Shown: one piece after another, positions 12,721 through 25,207 of the stretch | Layout of the letters: each line of letters opens with the position of its first letter | Numbering within the stretch: position 1 is the stretch's first letter | Origin: Pseudocercospora fijiensis CIRAD86 | Lineage: Eukaryota; Ascomycota; Dothideomycetes; Mycosphaerellales; Mycosphaerellaceae | Direction of reading: 5' to 3' | Length of the DNA stretch: 64,000 bases | NCBI RefSeq assembly: GCF_000340215.1 | Contig: NW_006921556.1 | Coordinates: 62,001 to 126,000 of the forward strand | The notes under the pieces: generated by a model | Database searches by the model: none | What the model saw: only the letters and a program-made list of their open reading frames with translations | What the model was told of the DNA's origin: nothing | Position numbers and translations under genes: made by a program

Positions 12721-13244
12721 GGAAGTAGCGAGGCTAGGAACGACCCTAGGCGTACCCTAACCCTCGAAAACTTTCCCCTCGGGCTCGAGCTTAGGGTTCG
12801 CTAGATCCTAGAGCTAAACATTCTAGTGTTACAATGTTCGAGCATATAGCGTAGGCGCGGCCGTGCGTCCTCTAAATACTAAACAGGGACATTAGAATGT
12901 TTGTACTAAAACGTTTGCTTTCTATTAGTAGACCTCGCCTACGGCCGTAGAATTCGCCCGTAGCCGTTTCTTCTCGTTGCCCCTAAGAGTCGGTTATGTG
13001 CCTACGTATTGTTTATATACGACTCCCTTTACGTCGCTCCTACGCAAAGTTTAGACAATCTATCTTCGCGTCCTAAGTCTCGCTAATCTATCCTAGCGTA
13101 AACATAGCTACTAGACAATCCATTCTTTTTATTAGCAGCTTGTTACTTTATACTATTACCTTACTATTATAGCAGATTACTAGCCCCTTTATTATATATA
13201 AGTATAGGTTTCTTCTTTACAAGCACAACGCGCGTCTAATAGAG
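12721..13244. other. Non-coding gap with a short inverted repeat
   Basis: No frame seen. AAACATTCTAGTG (12,816-12,828) and CATTAGAATGTTT (12,890-12,902) form a 13-bp inverted repeat with one mismatch around about 60 bp, possibly a tiny MITE or hairpin. From here to about 15 kb more CpA/TpG survives than elsewhere. A TATA-like TTATATATAAG (about 13,192) lies 45 bp before the first ATG of the next gene and may be its promoter. Confidence 0.5.
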
Positions 13245-14360
13245 ATGTCTCGACCCGACTTAATCTTATTACCCCCGCGTAGTATAAAGATTTCCTCGTA
13301 GTGTAGAAACTAACCGACGAGAACGTAATAGCTCTTAAAGTCCTACGCGGACCTAACGAACCTAGAACTACGAAGGTAGATACACTTAGGCGTATATTCG
13401 AATAGATCGGTGATTCTATCGAGAGTAACTCGGTTAGGGCGACTATACTCTAGCGGTACGCTCTATAGTACAAGATCTAAGAGACTAGTGCTAATTCTTC
13501 ACTCCGTATATCCTAAGCCTTCGTTCGAAGCCTCGACTAGCACGGCCTAATCTATTACGCCGTCGTCCTCGGAACATCTATAGACGCCTCCCGCCGAGCA
13601 AGCAACCGTATTATCGAAGCCGCCTAGGGCGAAGATTGGTTTACTTAAGCCTCGGAGCTTGTCCGGCTTCCGTTTAGCGCTCTACTTTTAGCACCTAAAC
13701 GCATTCTCGCCGATATTGTAGCTACTACTCGGATTAGACTTAGTCTCGAAGAAGCCTATCGCTTCTAGATATAAGGTAAACGGAAGAGGCTCGCGGAAGC
13801 CTAGAACAGTCGCGTTAATAAGAGGAAGAGCGCTCTTTACGATTTTATTACCGGTAGTAATATTACCGCTATAAGAGACGCTTATAAACCGAAACCTAGT
13901 AAGGAACGCACGATGCAGGCCTACCTACCTAACATTCCTAAAGACTACATCGTTCTCTAAGGCTTTAAGACGGGGCGCAATTTACTAGCGCCGAAAAAAC
14001 ACCTATTACGCGCCTTACGCAAAAAACATCTAAGGAAACCTAGGGTTAAAGCGGGTAGTAACATACTAGTACTAGATTTATAGCTAGAAGACGATAGCGC
14101 AGAACCCGATATACTAGCATTAGATAACGAAGGAGGGAAAGGTACCTAGGACAATCCTCTTAACATAGACGGAGATACGGCTTCTAATTTTCTTAATATA
14201 TGCGATAGATTAGAGCTCCGTTTACAATGTCGCCGGCTTGGCCGTAAAGAAGGGATAGAAGCCTACTATGCCTACTACCGCAAATAGTAGATAGACTTTA
14301 CCTATGCTTTGCTACCGAATATTAGAGAGCGTCTCGCTGTATTAGGCCGGCTACTGTATA
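13245..14360 (+). pseudogene. Unrecognised gene upstream of the RecQ-type helicase
   Basis: An ATG survives at 13,245, but the best frame (few stops, all Gln/Trp type) is shifted by one base from it, so either the true start is lost or there is an early frameshift. The followed frame gives about 370 residues: QYKDFLVV-KLTDENVIALK near the start; a middle with LIYYAVVLGTSIDASRRA; a basic stretch KGKRKRLAEA...NKRKSALYDF (about 13,770-13,845); then TMQAYLPNIPKDYIVL (about 13,910) and a basic LAPKKHLLRALRKKHLRKPR run. An acidic part and a C/R-rich part follow to about 14,330. The basic runs would suit a nuclear protein. I do not recognise the family. It retains more TpG/CpA than most of the window. 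A family A palindrome lies after it at 14,440-14,480. Confidence 0.5.
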
Positions 14361-14877
14361 TATAAACTTCAATTACTCCGTTCCTACTACGTACCGTCCC
14401 TATACCTAATATACATAAATACTAACTATTTTACTATATAGCGAAAGATCTACCCGTTTTCTAGCTAGCAAAGTAGTCTGTATCTTATACCTTTTACTTA
14501 ATCTTACGACCGCCTTACTTAGAAGCCCGTAACCTATACGCATATAGCTCCCTACTATCCCGAGGCGGATTGGCTCGTAGCTGCATACTATCTATTCTAA
14601 CCGCCTGCCCGGATTTCTAACTAGTTTATACCTACGCTATACTAAGTTATATTCTATACGACCTTCGCCTTATTATCTTCCTATACACTATTTATAGTAG
14701 ATACGGCCTATACAGAGATACTATTAAGGTTTAGGTTAGACAATCCGCGCCTTAACTACTTTAGTCTATAAAGGAGGCGATAGATATACGTCCGTTAACG
14801 CGCTCTCGCGATTGATATATTATTACGATCGAGATTATTAGGGTTATAAGAACTACTCCTAATACCTAGGGACCTAT

Positions 14878-17800
14878 ATGCCGGAAAGACACCGTTTCGA
14901 GGATTACTTCTATTATCTTCCTTAATATCGCATTATTAAGTGCGTAACTTGCCGATACGCCGTACCCCCTTACTATTTTTATACTTACCTTAGCCGCTAA
15001 TACCGATACACTATTCCTATTACTATCCGTCGCCTTCTTATCGAAGAATTTAAGCCGTTCCCCGATATTGCTATAATACCCAACTAGGTAATTTAGCCCT
15101 AGCTAACCGATAATTAAGCCCCGGAGTTCCCGCTCTACTTTAATTGTTTCCGATATACTACTATCGACGAATAGGGCGAACAATATATAGCTGTCTTTTA
15201 CTCGCGTGCCTCGATATAAGAGCATTGTAAAACGCGACACAAGTAGACTAATACCTAGACTCGGGGCGGTAGTAGAAAAGCCCGCCTATAAGAGACACCT
15301 AATCGCCTATAGGAGAGTAATATCTACGTATAGCAATTCTTCTACCCTAAAGCTAGGTACGAACCCGGATAGAATCGCCTATTCTAGGTCTATCGTCGCG
15401 CTCGTATAGTGCCTATTCCCTCCTTATCGTATAACGACTAGTTTGCGTCTGCCCTAATTAAAGCCTAGGCCGATATCCGGGAGAAACTAGACGAGGATCG
15501 AAATATCGTTTACGATAGCTTAGCCTACGTATCTGCCCTCCCCCCCTAGATTTAGCAACTCTTTATCGACTTTTACGTCGTCTTACTCTATAAAGACGAA
15601 ATACAGGCCGCTATCCGCCTCCCTAAAGAAGATAATAAGCCCTATACCGTAGAAGTTATCGCTATCGCTCGCCGAGCGTTCTCTTATATAATAAGGCATT
15701 ATAGCGAAAGTAGCCCCTATTTTAACCTTACTAATTCCCGCAAGCAAGCCCTCGCCAACTTTTATAATATAATATAGAAGTCCGACTATTATAAACATTT
15801 TCGCTTTCGGCGCTATAAGACCCGCTCGAGCGAACTTAAATACGCCGACGCTATACTATACGCGCTAGCATATTTTATTCGTTATATCTCCCCTAAAGTT
15901 CTATTTTTCCCTTCTATAATATCGCCTACCGATAAACTTAACGACGACGTCGACGCCGAAGTCGCTAGTTAAGTAAGCGATAAAGTCGACGAAAAAGTCG
16001 ACTATAGCCCTGCCTAAGTAACGCCGACCGACGAATAGCGCGAACTCTAGAATAAACTTAGCGACCGCGTCCGAAGCGGTATTACCGAGACAGAAGAACT
16101 AGAACTATATCCTCTTATTTCCTAGTTATTACTCTCCCTATTCTAGCACCTAATTAGTAGTCGTCGGTTCTACTCTCCGCTCCTTAGCTACCTCGCCCTT
16201 TATATAGTATAACCGTATTCGGGCGCATAGCGGGAGCCGAACGACTTTAATTACTATCTCTCCGCTATTGTTTAGATAGGGCAACTCCTCGTATTTAACT
16301 ACTCCCGGCGTTATAACTAGGGCTTCGACTGCGACGACGAAGTTTTAGAGGCTATTAAGTATAAGATAGAGTTACTCTTTACGCGAGAGACCGCTATCCG
16401 AGAAATTGTCCGCTAGCGCAGTGCCCTCTTCGCCTTTACTAGTAACTATATGTCGACTAATTAGGCTGTCTAGGCCGCCGACGGTAAATCCGTTTAATTT
16501 AGGGACGTCGTACTACGAGTTATAGACCTAACTATCCTACTCGAGCATTGCTATCGATAGGCGTATAAGATCCTACGGCGCGACCTCCTTTTCGGACTCC
16601 CGTATAACTCTATCCCCCTTACCGACCTTTATAACTGCCCCGAAGAAACTACTGTCTACTTTAGCTTCCTCTAGGATAAGCGTAATACTACTATCGTTAA
16701 CCTAGCTCGGACGTTCGTTATTAACGCTATCGCTAGTAATCCGGCTCTATTACATTTGTACTTAGAGGCCGGTTTAGATGCACTCCGCCTTAGCTCGGTA
16801 GTCGGCGCGTATAAGTATTGCGTCTAAGAGTTCCTTTAGCTACTTAGCGTCCTTATATTTATTAGTAGCGGTTAGCCCGCCCGCGAACCCGAATTCTTCT
16901 CGGCGACATAGCGTAACACTTAGTCGGTCCGCTCTATTACTATCCGAGATAGATACGTTATAATTTACCTAACCTATACTAAGCTCCGCTAGAAGCTAAA
17001 CAACAAATAAAACGTCCGCTTCCTGTTTAAGCTCGGCCGCCTACTTGTCGATTACCTTATATATATTTAACTATTTCGCGAGCTCTACTAGCATCAATCT
17101 AACCCTAGGTAGGTGCTTAGTCCTTTCCTCTAGTCTAAGGACAACCTCGTCTAGTCGGATAATACTATAACCCGATACCTTCGTCGATAGACCGTAGCTG
17201 CTAGCCTGCCCGCCTTCGGTATTAGCGAGTAGCGTTACTTCTCTGTCGCTATTGTTAAGAAATTCTTTAGCAAGTTCGTAGGCTTCGATTAATCGGACGC
17301 AGACGACGAAGACGACGAGGTCGACGATATAGAGGCAGCTATAGCTAGGTAGCGCAACTATAGTCTCTATATTACTAACATTTTATATACTAACGCTAAT
17401 CTATTCGCCGCGTCGTCTAACTTATAGGATAGCTTAATCTAAGGTAGGTACCGCGCGTCTCGTATCTAGTCGAACTTCCTCTAGCTTCCTACCGCTATTA
17501 CTCGCTACTAGGGGACCTAGCCGTCGCTAGGTAGCTCTATTAGCAACCTCTTAGCACTCGAGAATAGTAGTCTTGCCCCTGTCTTTACCCTCGATAAAGC
17601 CCTATAGTACGCGCGCGAAATTATACAAAACCCGCGGCTATAGTAGAAGAGCGAGGGTTAAGCGACCGCTATACGATAGATCCTCTCCCTCGAGGCCCGA
17701 CTGCTCGTCGTCCTCGGTACTAGCGCCGGTAAGAGTCTCCTCTTTATAGTTCCTTACTATATAAAAGGTACGCGGACTACCGTACTTATCCTTCCTCTAG

Positions 17801-19430
17801 TTACTCTACAAGTTAATATACTTACCCGACTTAAAGCCGCTAAAGTGTCTTACGTAGTATAGTAACTAGGAATAGAGCGCCTCGCTTCCCTTGTCCTAGT
17901 TAGCGCTAAGGCCGCCTGCTCTACCTAATTTATTATATATATACGGCGTCTCGGGGTCTAGAACTAGCTCGATCGTATCTTCGTCGACGAGTGCTATTTA
18001 ACCGTAACCGCGTTGCCGTACCGCTCTATCTTTCGCTAATTTAGCTATCTCGGGTCGATTAGTGCCTAGGTCGTCTACCTAACCGCTACTCTGCTACTAT
18101 TAATAGAACCTAAATTCCTATAGCGCAACGTTATCGCCTAGCCTATAATAGTGCGGCGGAGTACTAATCGCGCTAATATTGTATATCGTGTTTCCTTATA
18201 CTAGTAGGTATAGTTACTGCTTATAGCCGTACGACTTATTAGGAAGCAACCTAGGGCGAGTATATTCGTACCCGGCGATCGCGTCCTAGTATTCGTATAT
18301 AGTCTCGACTACGCCGAGTAGCTAGCGAGGGAAATTAATTGCCCGTACTTTACCGCCGCTAGTAGAACTACTAGCGAGAAAGAATAGCTACTCGACGCCT
18401 AGCTTAATAGTACCGACAATCTATTTCTTATCGCTACTCCTACGCTCGGCGAAGGATTCGATGTACTACGTATCCGGGTTGTTATCTACGTCGGCCTCCT
18501 ACCCTTACTAACATTATTCGTATAATAGTCCGGTCGCGCTAGGCGAGATAGAAAGCTAGCACTATCTTACCTCCTACTACTAACCGAACTAACTATACTA
18601 GTAACGGTCGACTAGAGTAAGCTTAGCTTCGATTAATACCCTTACGTAGATAACGTTAGCTATATATAGTAGCGCGAGAGGCAAGCTATATAGCAATATA
18701 CTCGCGTAGGTAAATGTTTACGTCTAATTATGTTTAATTACCTCGATAGTCCCTAATTCCGCTTAACGTATACATCTAACCTAGACGATAGTAACGAGCT
18801 CTACTAACGATATATATACCGACTAGTACCGCTTCTAACCTAGCCCGAAACGCCGTAGGCTTAGGCGATCTGTCGGTAGACCGCCTATTTCTAGCGTATC
18901 TAGCAAAACGAAGCTAGTAGTATAATACAGTTCGACCGTAACCTCGCCGTTATCTAATAACTGTATACTATCTGCCGCTTCGTTAATCCCCGCCTCCCTA
19001 TATACAAATTCTCTTAATACCTACGCGCTAACTTCGTAGTTGCGAAGAAGAGGCAAGCGCTCTAGACTAAGCCGATCGAGAGGTACTATGCCTACTTCTA
19101 CTACTATTTCCCTTTTACTATATACTAGGAATATAGTAAGCAAATACGGAGTTGTTAACGGCTAGACGTTATATAGCTAGTCGCTATCGGCGTGTTCTAG
19201 TCGCTATAGATAGGTCCTACTTAGATCCGGGATAAATTCTAGTACTAATTTAAAACGCTAGAGGAATACCTCTAGTAGATAACTTAGAGCACTATATAGG
19301 ATAGAGAAAAGGCTATCTAAGGTGTTCGTCTCTACGCTATCGCTATCGAGCACGTTCTAGCTAGGAACGTTAAACTAGATCCGGTACCCGCTAATAACTA
19401 TATAGAGTAGGAATTCTAGACGCTAACTAT
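14878..19430 (+). pseudogene. Telomere-linked-type RecQ helicase with DUF3505-like N-terminus
   Basis: The frame opens at a surviving ATG (14,878) and can be followed for about 1,500 codons with no clear frameshift. Residues 1-200 carry two C2H2-like parts (CVTCRYAVPP at 14,944 and a C...H pair near 15,210-15,235), as in fungal DUF3505 proteins. A long helical middle follows, then RYRASRI-SNFLQLPTA...YQGT (about 17,440), typical just ahead of the helicase core. Motif I is GTSAGKS (17,721, about residue 950), motif II DECY (17,987), motif III TATL (about 18,082), motif VI SGRARRDRK (about 18,520). DECY and TS are what RIP makes of DECH and TG. Such 3'-5' DNA helicases cluster near fungal telomeres; their role is not settled. 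Dead by dozens of stops. Confidence 0.8.
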
Positions 19431-19779
19431 TTCGCCGGCTGAAAAAAAAAACAACAATATACCGGTCGTACTATTCACTTTTCCGTCTAGCGAAATAGTC
19501 GGTACGTAGCTATATTATCGCTATATTAACTCGGCAGTTAGGCGGGAGTAATAGTCTCTAATCTACTAACGACATTATTGTACTAGTATCCTTATTAAAT
19601 TAATAACGCTATAGCGTCGCTACGCTCGTACGCTATAGTATAAGATGTCTACCGACGTTAGAAGCAGAGTATGCAACTAAATAGTTATAGCTAGCATTTA
19701 CCTATATCGCTAGACCGTTTAAGTTAAATACGGATAGAGCGTAGTTAGTCGAGATCTAAAATATAAACTATCTATAAAC
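19431..19779. other. Non-coding gap with a family A palindrome half
   Basis: An A-run at 19,442-19,451 and a family A half site (TTTTCCGTCTAGCGAAATAGTCGG, about 19,479-19,502) lie between the converging helicase and the minus-strand gene. Nothing else is seen. Confidence 0.45.
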
Positions 19780-20760
19780 CGAACTACTATTACTCGATAT
19801 ATTCTACTCTCTCTATCCTTACCCTAATCGCCTCCTCGTCGCCTTTCGCCTACGTCGTATATTAACCTGCCGACGACAATGTACTAATAGTATCGTCGCC
19901 CTTCGTCGGAGTATTTCCGCCTATAGACTTGTTATCTCTACTACTATCTCTACGATCTGTTCCTCTAGTACCTCTATACTTAGCTACTCCTTATTTATTG
20001 TTCGCCCGTATACTACCTAGCCGGCCGACAAATCTTCCTCTACGCTCCTCCTCCCGCTTACCCCCTATTTATCGTAGCCTTCGCCTAGTCTGCCTATTCC
20101 TCCCCTGTTAACCTCTATTATACCCTTACTTAATCTACCTATTACTCTCTCGTTAACTTCTATTATACCCTTACCTACTATTATATTACTACCTACCGGT
20201 ATACTATCTACCTAATCGCTAGGCCTATTAACCCGCGCCTACGTCGCTAACTTATCTAGTCGGTGTTCCCCTATTTCTATCCTATAATAGTATATTTCCT
20301 ATGCAAATAAAAACGCTATATATTCTACGTAATATAACTATTTCTCCTCCGCCGAGAAGCTCGCCTAGTTATACTATAGAAGTAGTAGCGGTCGCTCGTG
20401 TAACTATCGTCGTATTAATATTCTATCGCAATACTCGGCTATATTACCGGTCGCTAGCGCCGGCTCGGTATAACTCGCTAACATTTAGTAGTCGGCTATC
20501 TCGGTAGTCTTACTCGTATCTACGCGACGGCTAGCCGTAGAGAGAAGTTTCGGAACAGCGACGTGCTCGAGTAGTTTAGTAAGCGAAATCGGATAAAGGT
20601 AGGATACGGACAACCTCTAGAACCGACGTCCTCTTATATCTTTCCTCGCTATATATATTAGACTACCTACCGCATCGCTACTTTGTCTATTACTATAGCC
20701 GATCCTACCTTACGTCCTACTAGAACCGTACGCAAACTCGATTAAATTTCACCGTACCGC
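19780..20760 (-). pseudogene. Unrecognised gene with coiled-coil C-terminus
   Basis: The minus-strand frame is open except for about a dozen TAG/TAA over some 320 codons. It reads from about 20,760 through DTSKTTEIADY (20,520) and LATGNIAEYCDRILIRR (about 20,450), then an internal near-repeat, KGIIEVNERVIGRL and KGIIEVNRGGIGRL (20,170-20,090), which shows up as a 48-bp similarity in the DNA. It ends in a leucine/isoleucine heptad stretch, LSIEVLEEQIVEIVVEITSL (19,983-19,925), likely a coiled coil, and an Arg-rich tail. Plus-strand frames over the same stretch are shadows. Function unknown. Start uncertain: no surviving ATG was matched. Confidence 0.5.
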
Positions 20761-22839
20761 TCGTGCCTACGCGTCCGCCTCTACTTATCGTATACTATTT
20801 CTTTTATAATATGCTGTTCGCCTACGCACTCTCTCTAGTATACTCGAACAGCGCGGTTATACCGTACCGCATTTCGATCTAGGCGTCGCATTTGAAATCC
20901 GCGTATATAAGTTAGGTTTGATTTAATATCTCCTCGTACGTCGTCGTATATTATCTATCGTAATCTCTTATGTTCCCTCTAGCCCTTACTATTACTTAGG
21001 GGTCGAGCGCTAATACTATAGCTCTCTCGCCTCGCATTTATACGTACTATCGACGGCAGCTAATAAAGTGCTACTTATCCGGGTTATTTCTTACTACCGG
21101 CATCTGCTTTATACCTATTATCCTAGCGAGTACGCTAATACCCTAACCGATCGACGTACTAGCTTAGTTTCTATACTATCGTACTAACTATAGGCCTCCT
21201 CTAGTAGTTAGGTTAGATCTCGCTAGTAGAGGACATACTCGGTTAAGTCGGATTATACCCCGTATAACTTAACGTAGGTACACTTGCTAGACAATCTACC
21301 GGTTTTTCCCTATCTCGCGATACCTATATTGAAATACTAGAACCTATCGGTAAAGGAGTCGGCTAGATCGAGTATTATTAGACATAAGCTATTTATAGAG
21401 ATCTTACACGTTAACCTACTTATATATATAGCATAGTCGATACTACGCCGTAGTGCCGCTAAACATCGCTAGCTACGTATAGGAGGTAAATGTATATAGT
21501 TATAGTGCTACCCGAATTTCTATATCTAGCACTTCTATCGTACGAGACTTAGGCGTTATATAACCTAGGGCTAATCTACTAAACGACGATTAGATGCGAA
21601 CCGGTTTGCTAGGCGGCAAACTATATTGTCTATATTACTTTTGCTAGCTAGCAAAATAGTTAGCACTCTCGCATTGTAATTGCGGTTATAGTAGATACGT
21701 CTACTAGCTGCAGGTCGCAGTATAGCAACGCTACTAAGGCTCGAACCCTAATTGCGCTATCTATCCCTAGATATAGCTCGACTATTATACCTCGCCGACT
21801 AGCGTTTATCGCATATCGTCTATTAGGACGTCCGGTATACTATCTATACCGTTATCGCAGCCTTAGCTATCTTAGTCTAGTATATTCTTGCTTACCTAGT
21901 AGTCTACTATTATCTAATCCGGCTATTGTCGAAGCAATCCGATATATCCTTACGTTATAATACTAACGGACCCGTATACGGACTTGTTAGGCTATATACT
22001 AGTTTATATATAGTTATTATATACGCAATAAAATACTACGATTAACTCGGTTAGTATTCGGTTCTTAAAACTATTAACTCGTAATATCGTAGAATAGATA
22101 GCGGTTAGTTCGTCTACCCGGGATATACGTCCGAAATTATAGTATATTTTCGAACGACTATAATTCTCGAAAACTAATTTCTCCCCCGATCGATTAGACA
22201 ATAACGCCCTAATCTAACGACATCTTTTATTATTTATCTACCCGAATATAAACCTACTATAACCGAGACAGTCCGAGCAAATTAGTAACCTTACTGCCGC
22301 TAAGATTTACCCTAATCGTTACTAACCCTCGGGTCTAGCTTACTTACGTATTACGCTCCGTATACTAACGGCGTTTTCTAGGGCAGGTTTTATAGGTTAC
22401 CTCCTCCTACTACCGTATATTATATAGTAAATTATTAATAGTATAATGCTAACTGTTTTGCCGCCTAGCAAACTGCTAGGCTATTGTCTATTTTCCTAGC
22501 CGGTAAAACGGTTAGCACTCTTATATAGTCGCATTTATTATCCTATAGTTTAACGGGTTAGGGAAATACGAGGCGGTCTGTATTACTTAACTACTATATC
22601 TACTTAGAGACGGTAGTATATATACATCGAATGCATTACGTATACTATGCTTAGTATAGGCTTATATATGCTCTAGCCTATCGATATATTGTAGTTGCCC
22701 CGCCTAGAATAGATCTATCGTCTCTAGTATTTCCGAGATACCGCCCCGCGTAGCCTCGAGCTATACGGCTACTCCGATACGCATACTATCTCGTATTCTC
22801 TAGCCTTCCTCCTATACTATACTTACTATTCGATTAGCG
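20761..22839. other. 2.1-kb gap with family A palindromes
   Basis: I cannot support a gene here. Two pairs of family A palindromes are present: 21,603-21,662 (TTTGCTAGGCGGCAAA and TTTTGCTAGCTAGCAAAATAG) and 22,455-22,515 (TTTTGCCGCCTAGCAAA and TTTTCCTAGCCGGTAAAACGG). CpA/TpG is less depleted than in flanking genes. A 65-codon minus frame at 22,201-22,004 begins with ATG and may be an exon, but no continuation was found. The gap probably holds the promoter of the minus-strand gene downstream of it. Confidence 0.45.
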
Positions 22840-24260
22840 TTAGATATCCCGTCTAATAACAAAGGTGTATACTCGTCGCAAATATAGTCGATTAAATCTT
22901 TACCTTTAAACTTAAGTTCTAGGACCTCCTTTACCTCCCCTAATGCTTTATCGAGGTTAGCTATACTGTATACGTCTAGTAGCTTACGGTATGCCGCCTC
23001 TAGAACCGGAATTACCTTAATAGTAAGATCTACTAAATCCTATTATATAGGTAGCCCTACTACTCGGCGTAGTAATCGGATGCTATTTACTATTAACAAG
23101 TAGTCTAGGTACTATTTCGCCTAGTGTAGGATCGCGTCGGGAAAGTACTCCTACTATACGCTCTTAATCAATGTTGTCGTCGTCGTATAGAGTATTAATA
23201 GCGGATCGTCTAGATGCGTATCTAGTAGTATTAACTTTATATACTACGCGGCTAGACAATACCTATTTACGGTCGGGTAGTCTATTCGTATTACCGCTAT
23301 CGTAACCGCTGTCCTATCGATAACAAAGCCTACTAGACATATACGGTGCCTACTACTGTCCGGTTTTACGAATGTATTATCTACGATTAACGTCCTATCG
23401 CCCTCGGTATATAGCTCTAAAAGCTCGGGATAGGCGACGACTAGGTACTTAAACCTATCCTTTACCGTCTCCGGTTGCATATAAAAGCCCGCGTATCTTA
23501 GTATATTTAGTTCTATGCCCGCGGTCGAATAGTCCGGCCGTTTGATTTTCTTTATCTCCGGTAGCTATAAGACATCCTCGATAACCTTATCCGCTTGTTT
23601 TTTATTCAACCCTACGTACCGATATACTAACCTAGCTACTGCTTTATATACTTCTATCGAACGACCCTAGGTATACATTATTATAAACTGCATCCTAATT
23701 CGCTAGTACGCCTCCCGCGTACTATACTACTCTAGGTCTACTCGGTCGCTCTCGCCGTAGTTATAACGCGTATTAGATTAGTCTATTATCTACTTACCTA
23801 GGATCTATTTGTACCTCCCCTCGGCCCCTATTATCTCTATAATCCCTCGCTATAGATACGTATCTTCTCTATCTCTACCGTCGCCGTACCGGTACGTTAT
23901 ACGAGTTTGTTAACCTAATATATCGATATCGCACTTGCTTTTTACAATACTAAATCCCCTCCGCTTCGCCTATCTATATATAAACTATTCGGCCGCCTAG
24001 AATAACGGGAATTAATGCCTATAGATCCGATCTAGTAGCCTATACGCCCCTATTAGACGCTCGCATCGCGCCCTAGTATTATCTATCCTACTATCCTTAC
24101 CGCGAACTCGTACTAGAGCGCCGGGCAATCTTGCAATTATTAGATATCGCTAGATAGCGGCGCTCCTCTCGCGATATATCTCCCTTAATAACTTCTCTCG
24201 CCCTCTTACGCCTCTGCCTAAGCGCTAACGATCCTATTCGCGAACGGCGTATTCGATATT
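22840..24260 (-). pseudogene. Unrecognised gene, about 450 codons
   Basis: The minus strand gives a clean reading with RIP-type stops. It runs from basic sequence near 24,200 through RYNYGESDRVDLE (about 23,765) and a helical MQFIIMYT-GRSIEVYKAVARLVYRYVGLNKKQADKV region (about 23,695-23,590) to IKKIKRPDYSTAGIELNILRY (23,550). The part at 23,480-23,244 is free of stops: a surviving Met, YPELLELYTEGDRTLIVDNTFV, then LVGFVIDRTAVTIAVIRIDYPTVN. The end is near LGEVKEVLELKFKGKDLIDY (22,910) and a Glu-rich tail. The DNTF strand followed by a hydrophobic strand recalls an RNase H-like transposase fold, but spacing and signatures do not fit MULE or others I know. Confidence 0.5.
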
Positions 24261-24879
24261 AAGTAGCGTAAAGTAGTCGTCGGTTACACTCTATAATAGG
24301 AACTACGATAGACTTATTGTCGCTTCTAGCGCAACTGCCCGATTGTCGCGTATAACTACTATACGGTATAGACGATCTATACTACCGTATCTAATACTTA
24401 CTCGGCTAAGGGGAAACTCTATCCCCCCCTATAAACAGAATCGGCCTCGCTATTAAACTTAAAAACTAGTTATATCCCCTTCCTCTTCTATAGCGCGCAA
24501 CTTATACCGTATCTATATATCTACGCTACTATCCGCCCTAATAGATATATCCTTACTTAAACTACCTATTATAGGAGATTACTATATCCTATACGTATAT
24601 CTATCTCGCGCGTATAATACTCGGTCGAAGACTCGACCCTCTCTTCTACCTTTATCCTATCTCGCCCGTTTCTACGTAGTATATCTCCTATAGCTTATCG
24701 TATATATTAACTAACAATACGGCCGGTGCTATTGCGTACTATTGCGCCGACCGCCCTATACCTACTAACGCGCCCTATAATCTCGTAATTAATAATACTA
24801 ACTATTATTCTACCTAGCAAAACGGCTAGTATTGCCTTAGGCACCCGCTACCGCGCCTACGTAGCTCGATATCGCCTTT
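24261..24879. other. Divergent intergenic gap
   Basis: It lies between the minus-strand gene and the first promoter cassette. A family A half site (TACCTAGCAAAACGGCTAG, about 24,809-24,827) is present. Otherwise no frame, repeat or RNA gene is recognised. Confidence 0.4.
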
Positions 24880-25150
24880 ACGTCTACCCTTTACTTAGGC
24901 TAAGTTTGACCGTATATTAGCGTGTTTCGGCAGACTTTACTTTACGGTATTAACTAAGGCGGCGAACGAAGCGCAGTCCCGACCGCACTATATAAATTAG
25001 CTACGTCGCCTAGGAGGACTCTTTTATACGCATATTAGCAAAGTAAACCGCTAGTCTACCGGTCTTACCCTAAGCGCTATTAACGCACTAATATAGGTCT
25101 CTTCTTAGCCGCTAACTCTCTCTACTTTATAATCTACTTCTACTACTAGC
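24880..25150 (+). promoter_or_regulatory. Shared promoter cassette, copy 1
   Basis: This is the first of four similar stretches. In order: TTTACTTAGGCTAAGTTTGACCG; GCGTGTTTCGG-AGACTTTAC (about 24,920-24,942); GGCGGCGAACGAAGCGCAGTCCC (24,958-24,980); the TATA box CTATATAAATTAGC (24,988-25,001); CTACGTCGCC; AGCAAAGTAAACCGCTAGTC (about 25,038); and a C/T-rich run ending near 25,150. It precedes the small gene at 25.2 kb by about 215 bp from TATA to the first coding sequence seen. Confidence 0.7.
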
Positions 25151-25207
25151 GACCTATACTTGTCTATCTATTCCTCCGGCCGGTAAACTAGTCTATAGCC
25201 CTATACG

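Noticed and set aside
15206..15798. Short open frames at 15,206-15,409 (+) and 15,583-15,798 (-)
   Set aside because: They are shadows of the RecQ-type helicase, whose own frame continues through both.
19929..20507. Plus-strand frames rich in Ser, Leu, Pro and Arg
   Set aside because: They are the complement of the minus-strand coiled-coil gene, which has the better residue pattern and RIP-type stops.
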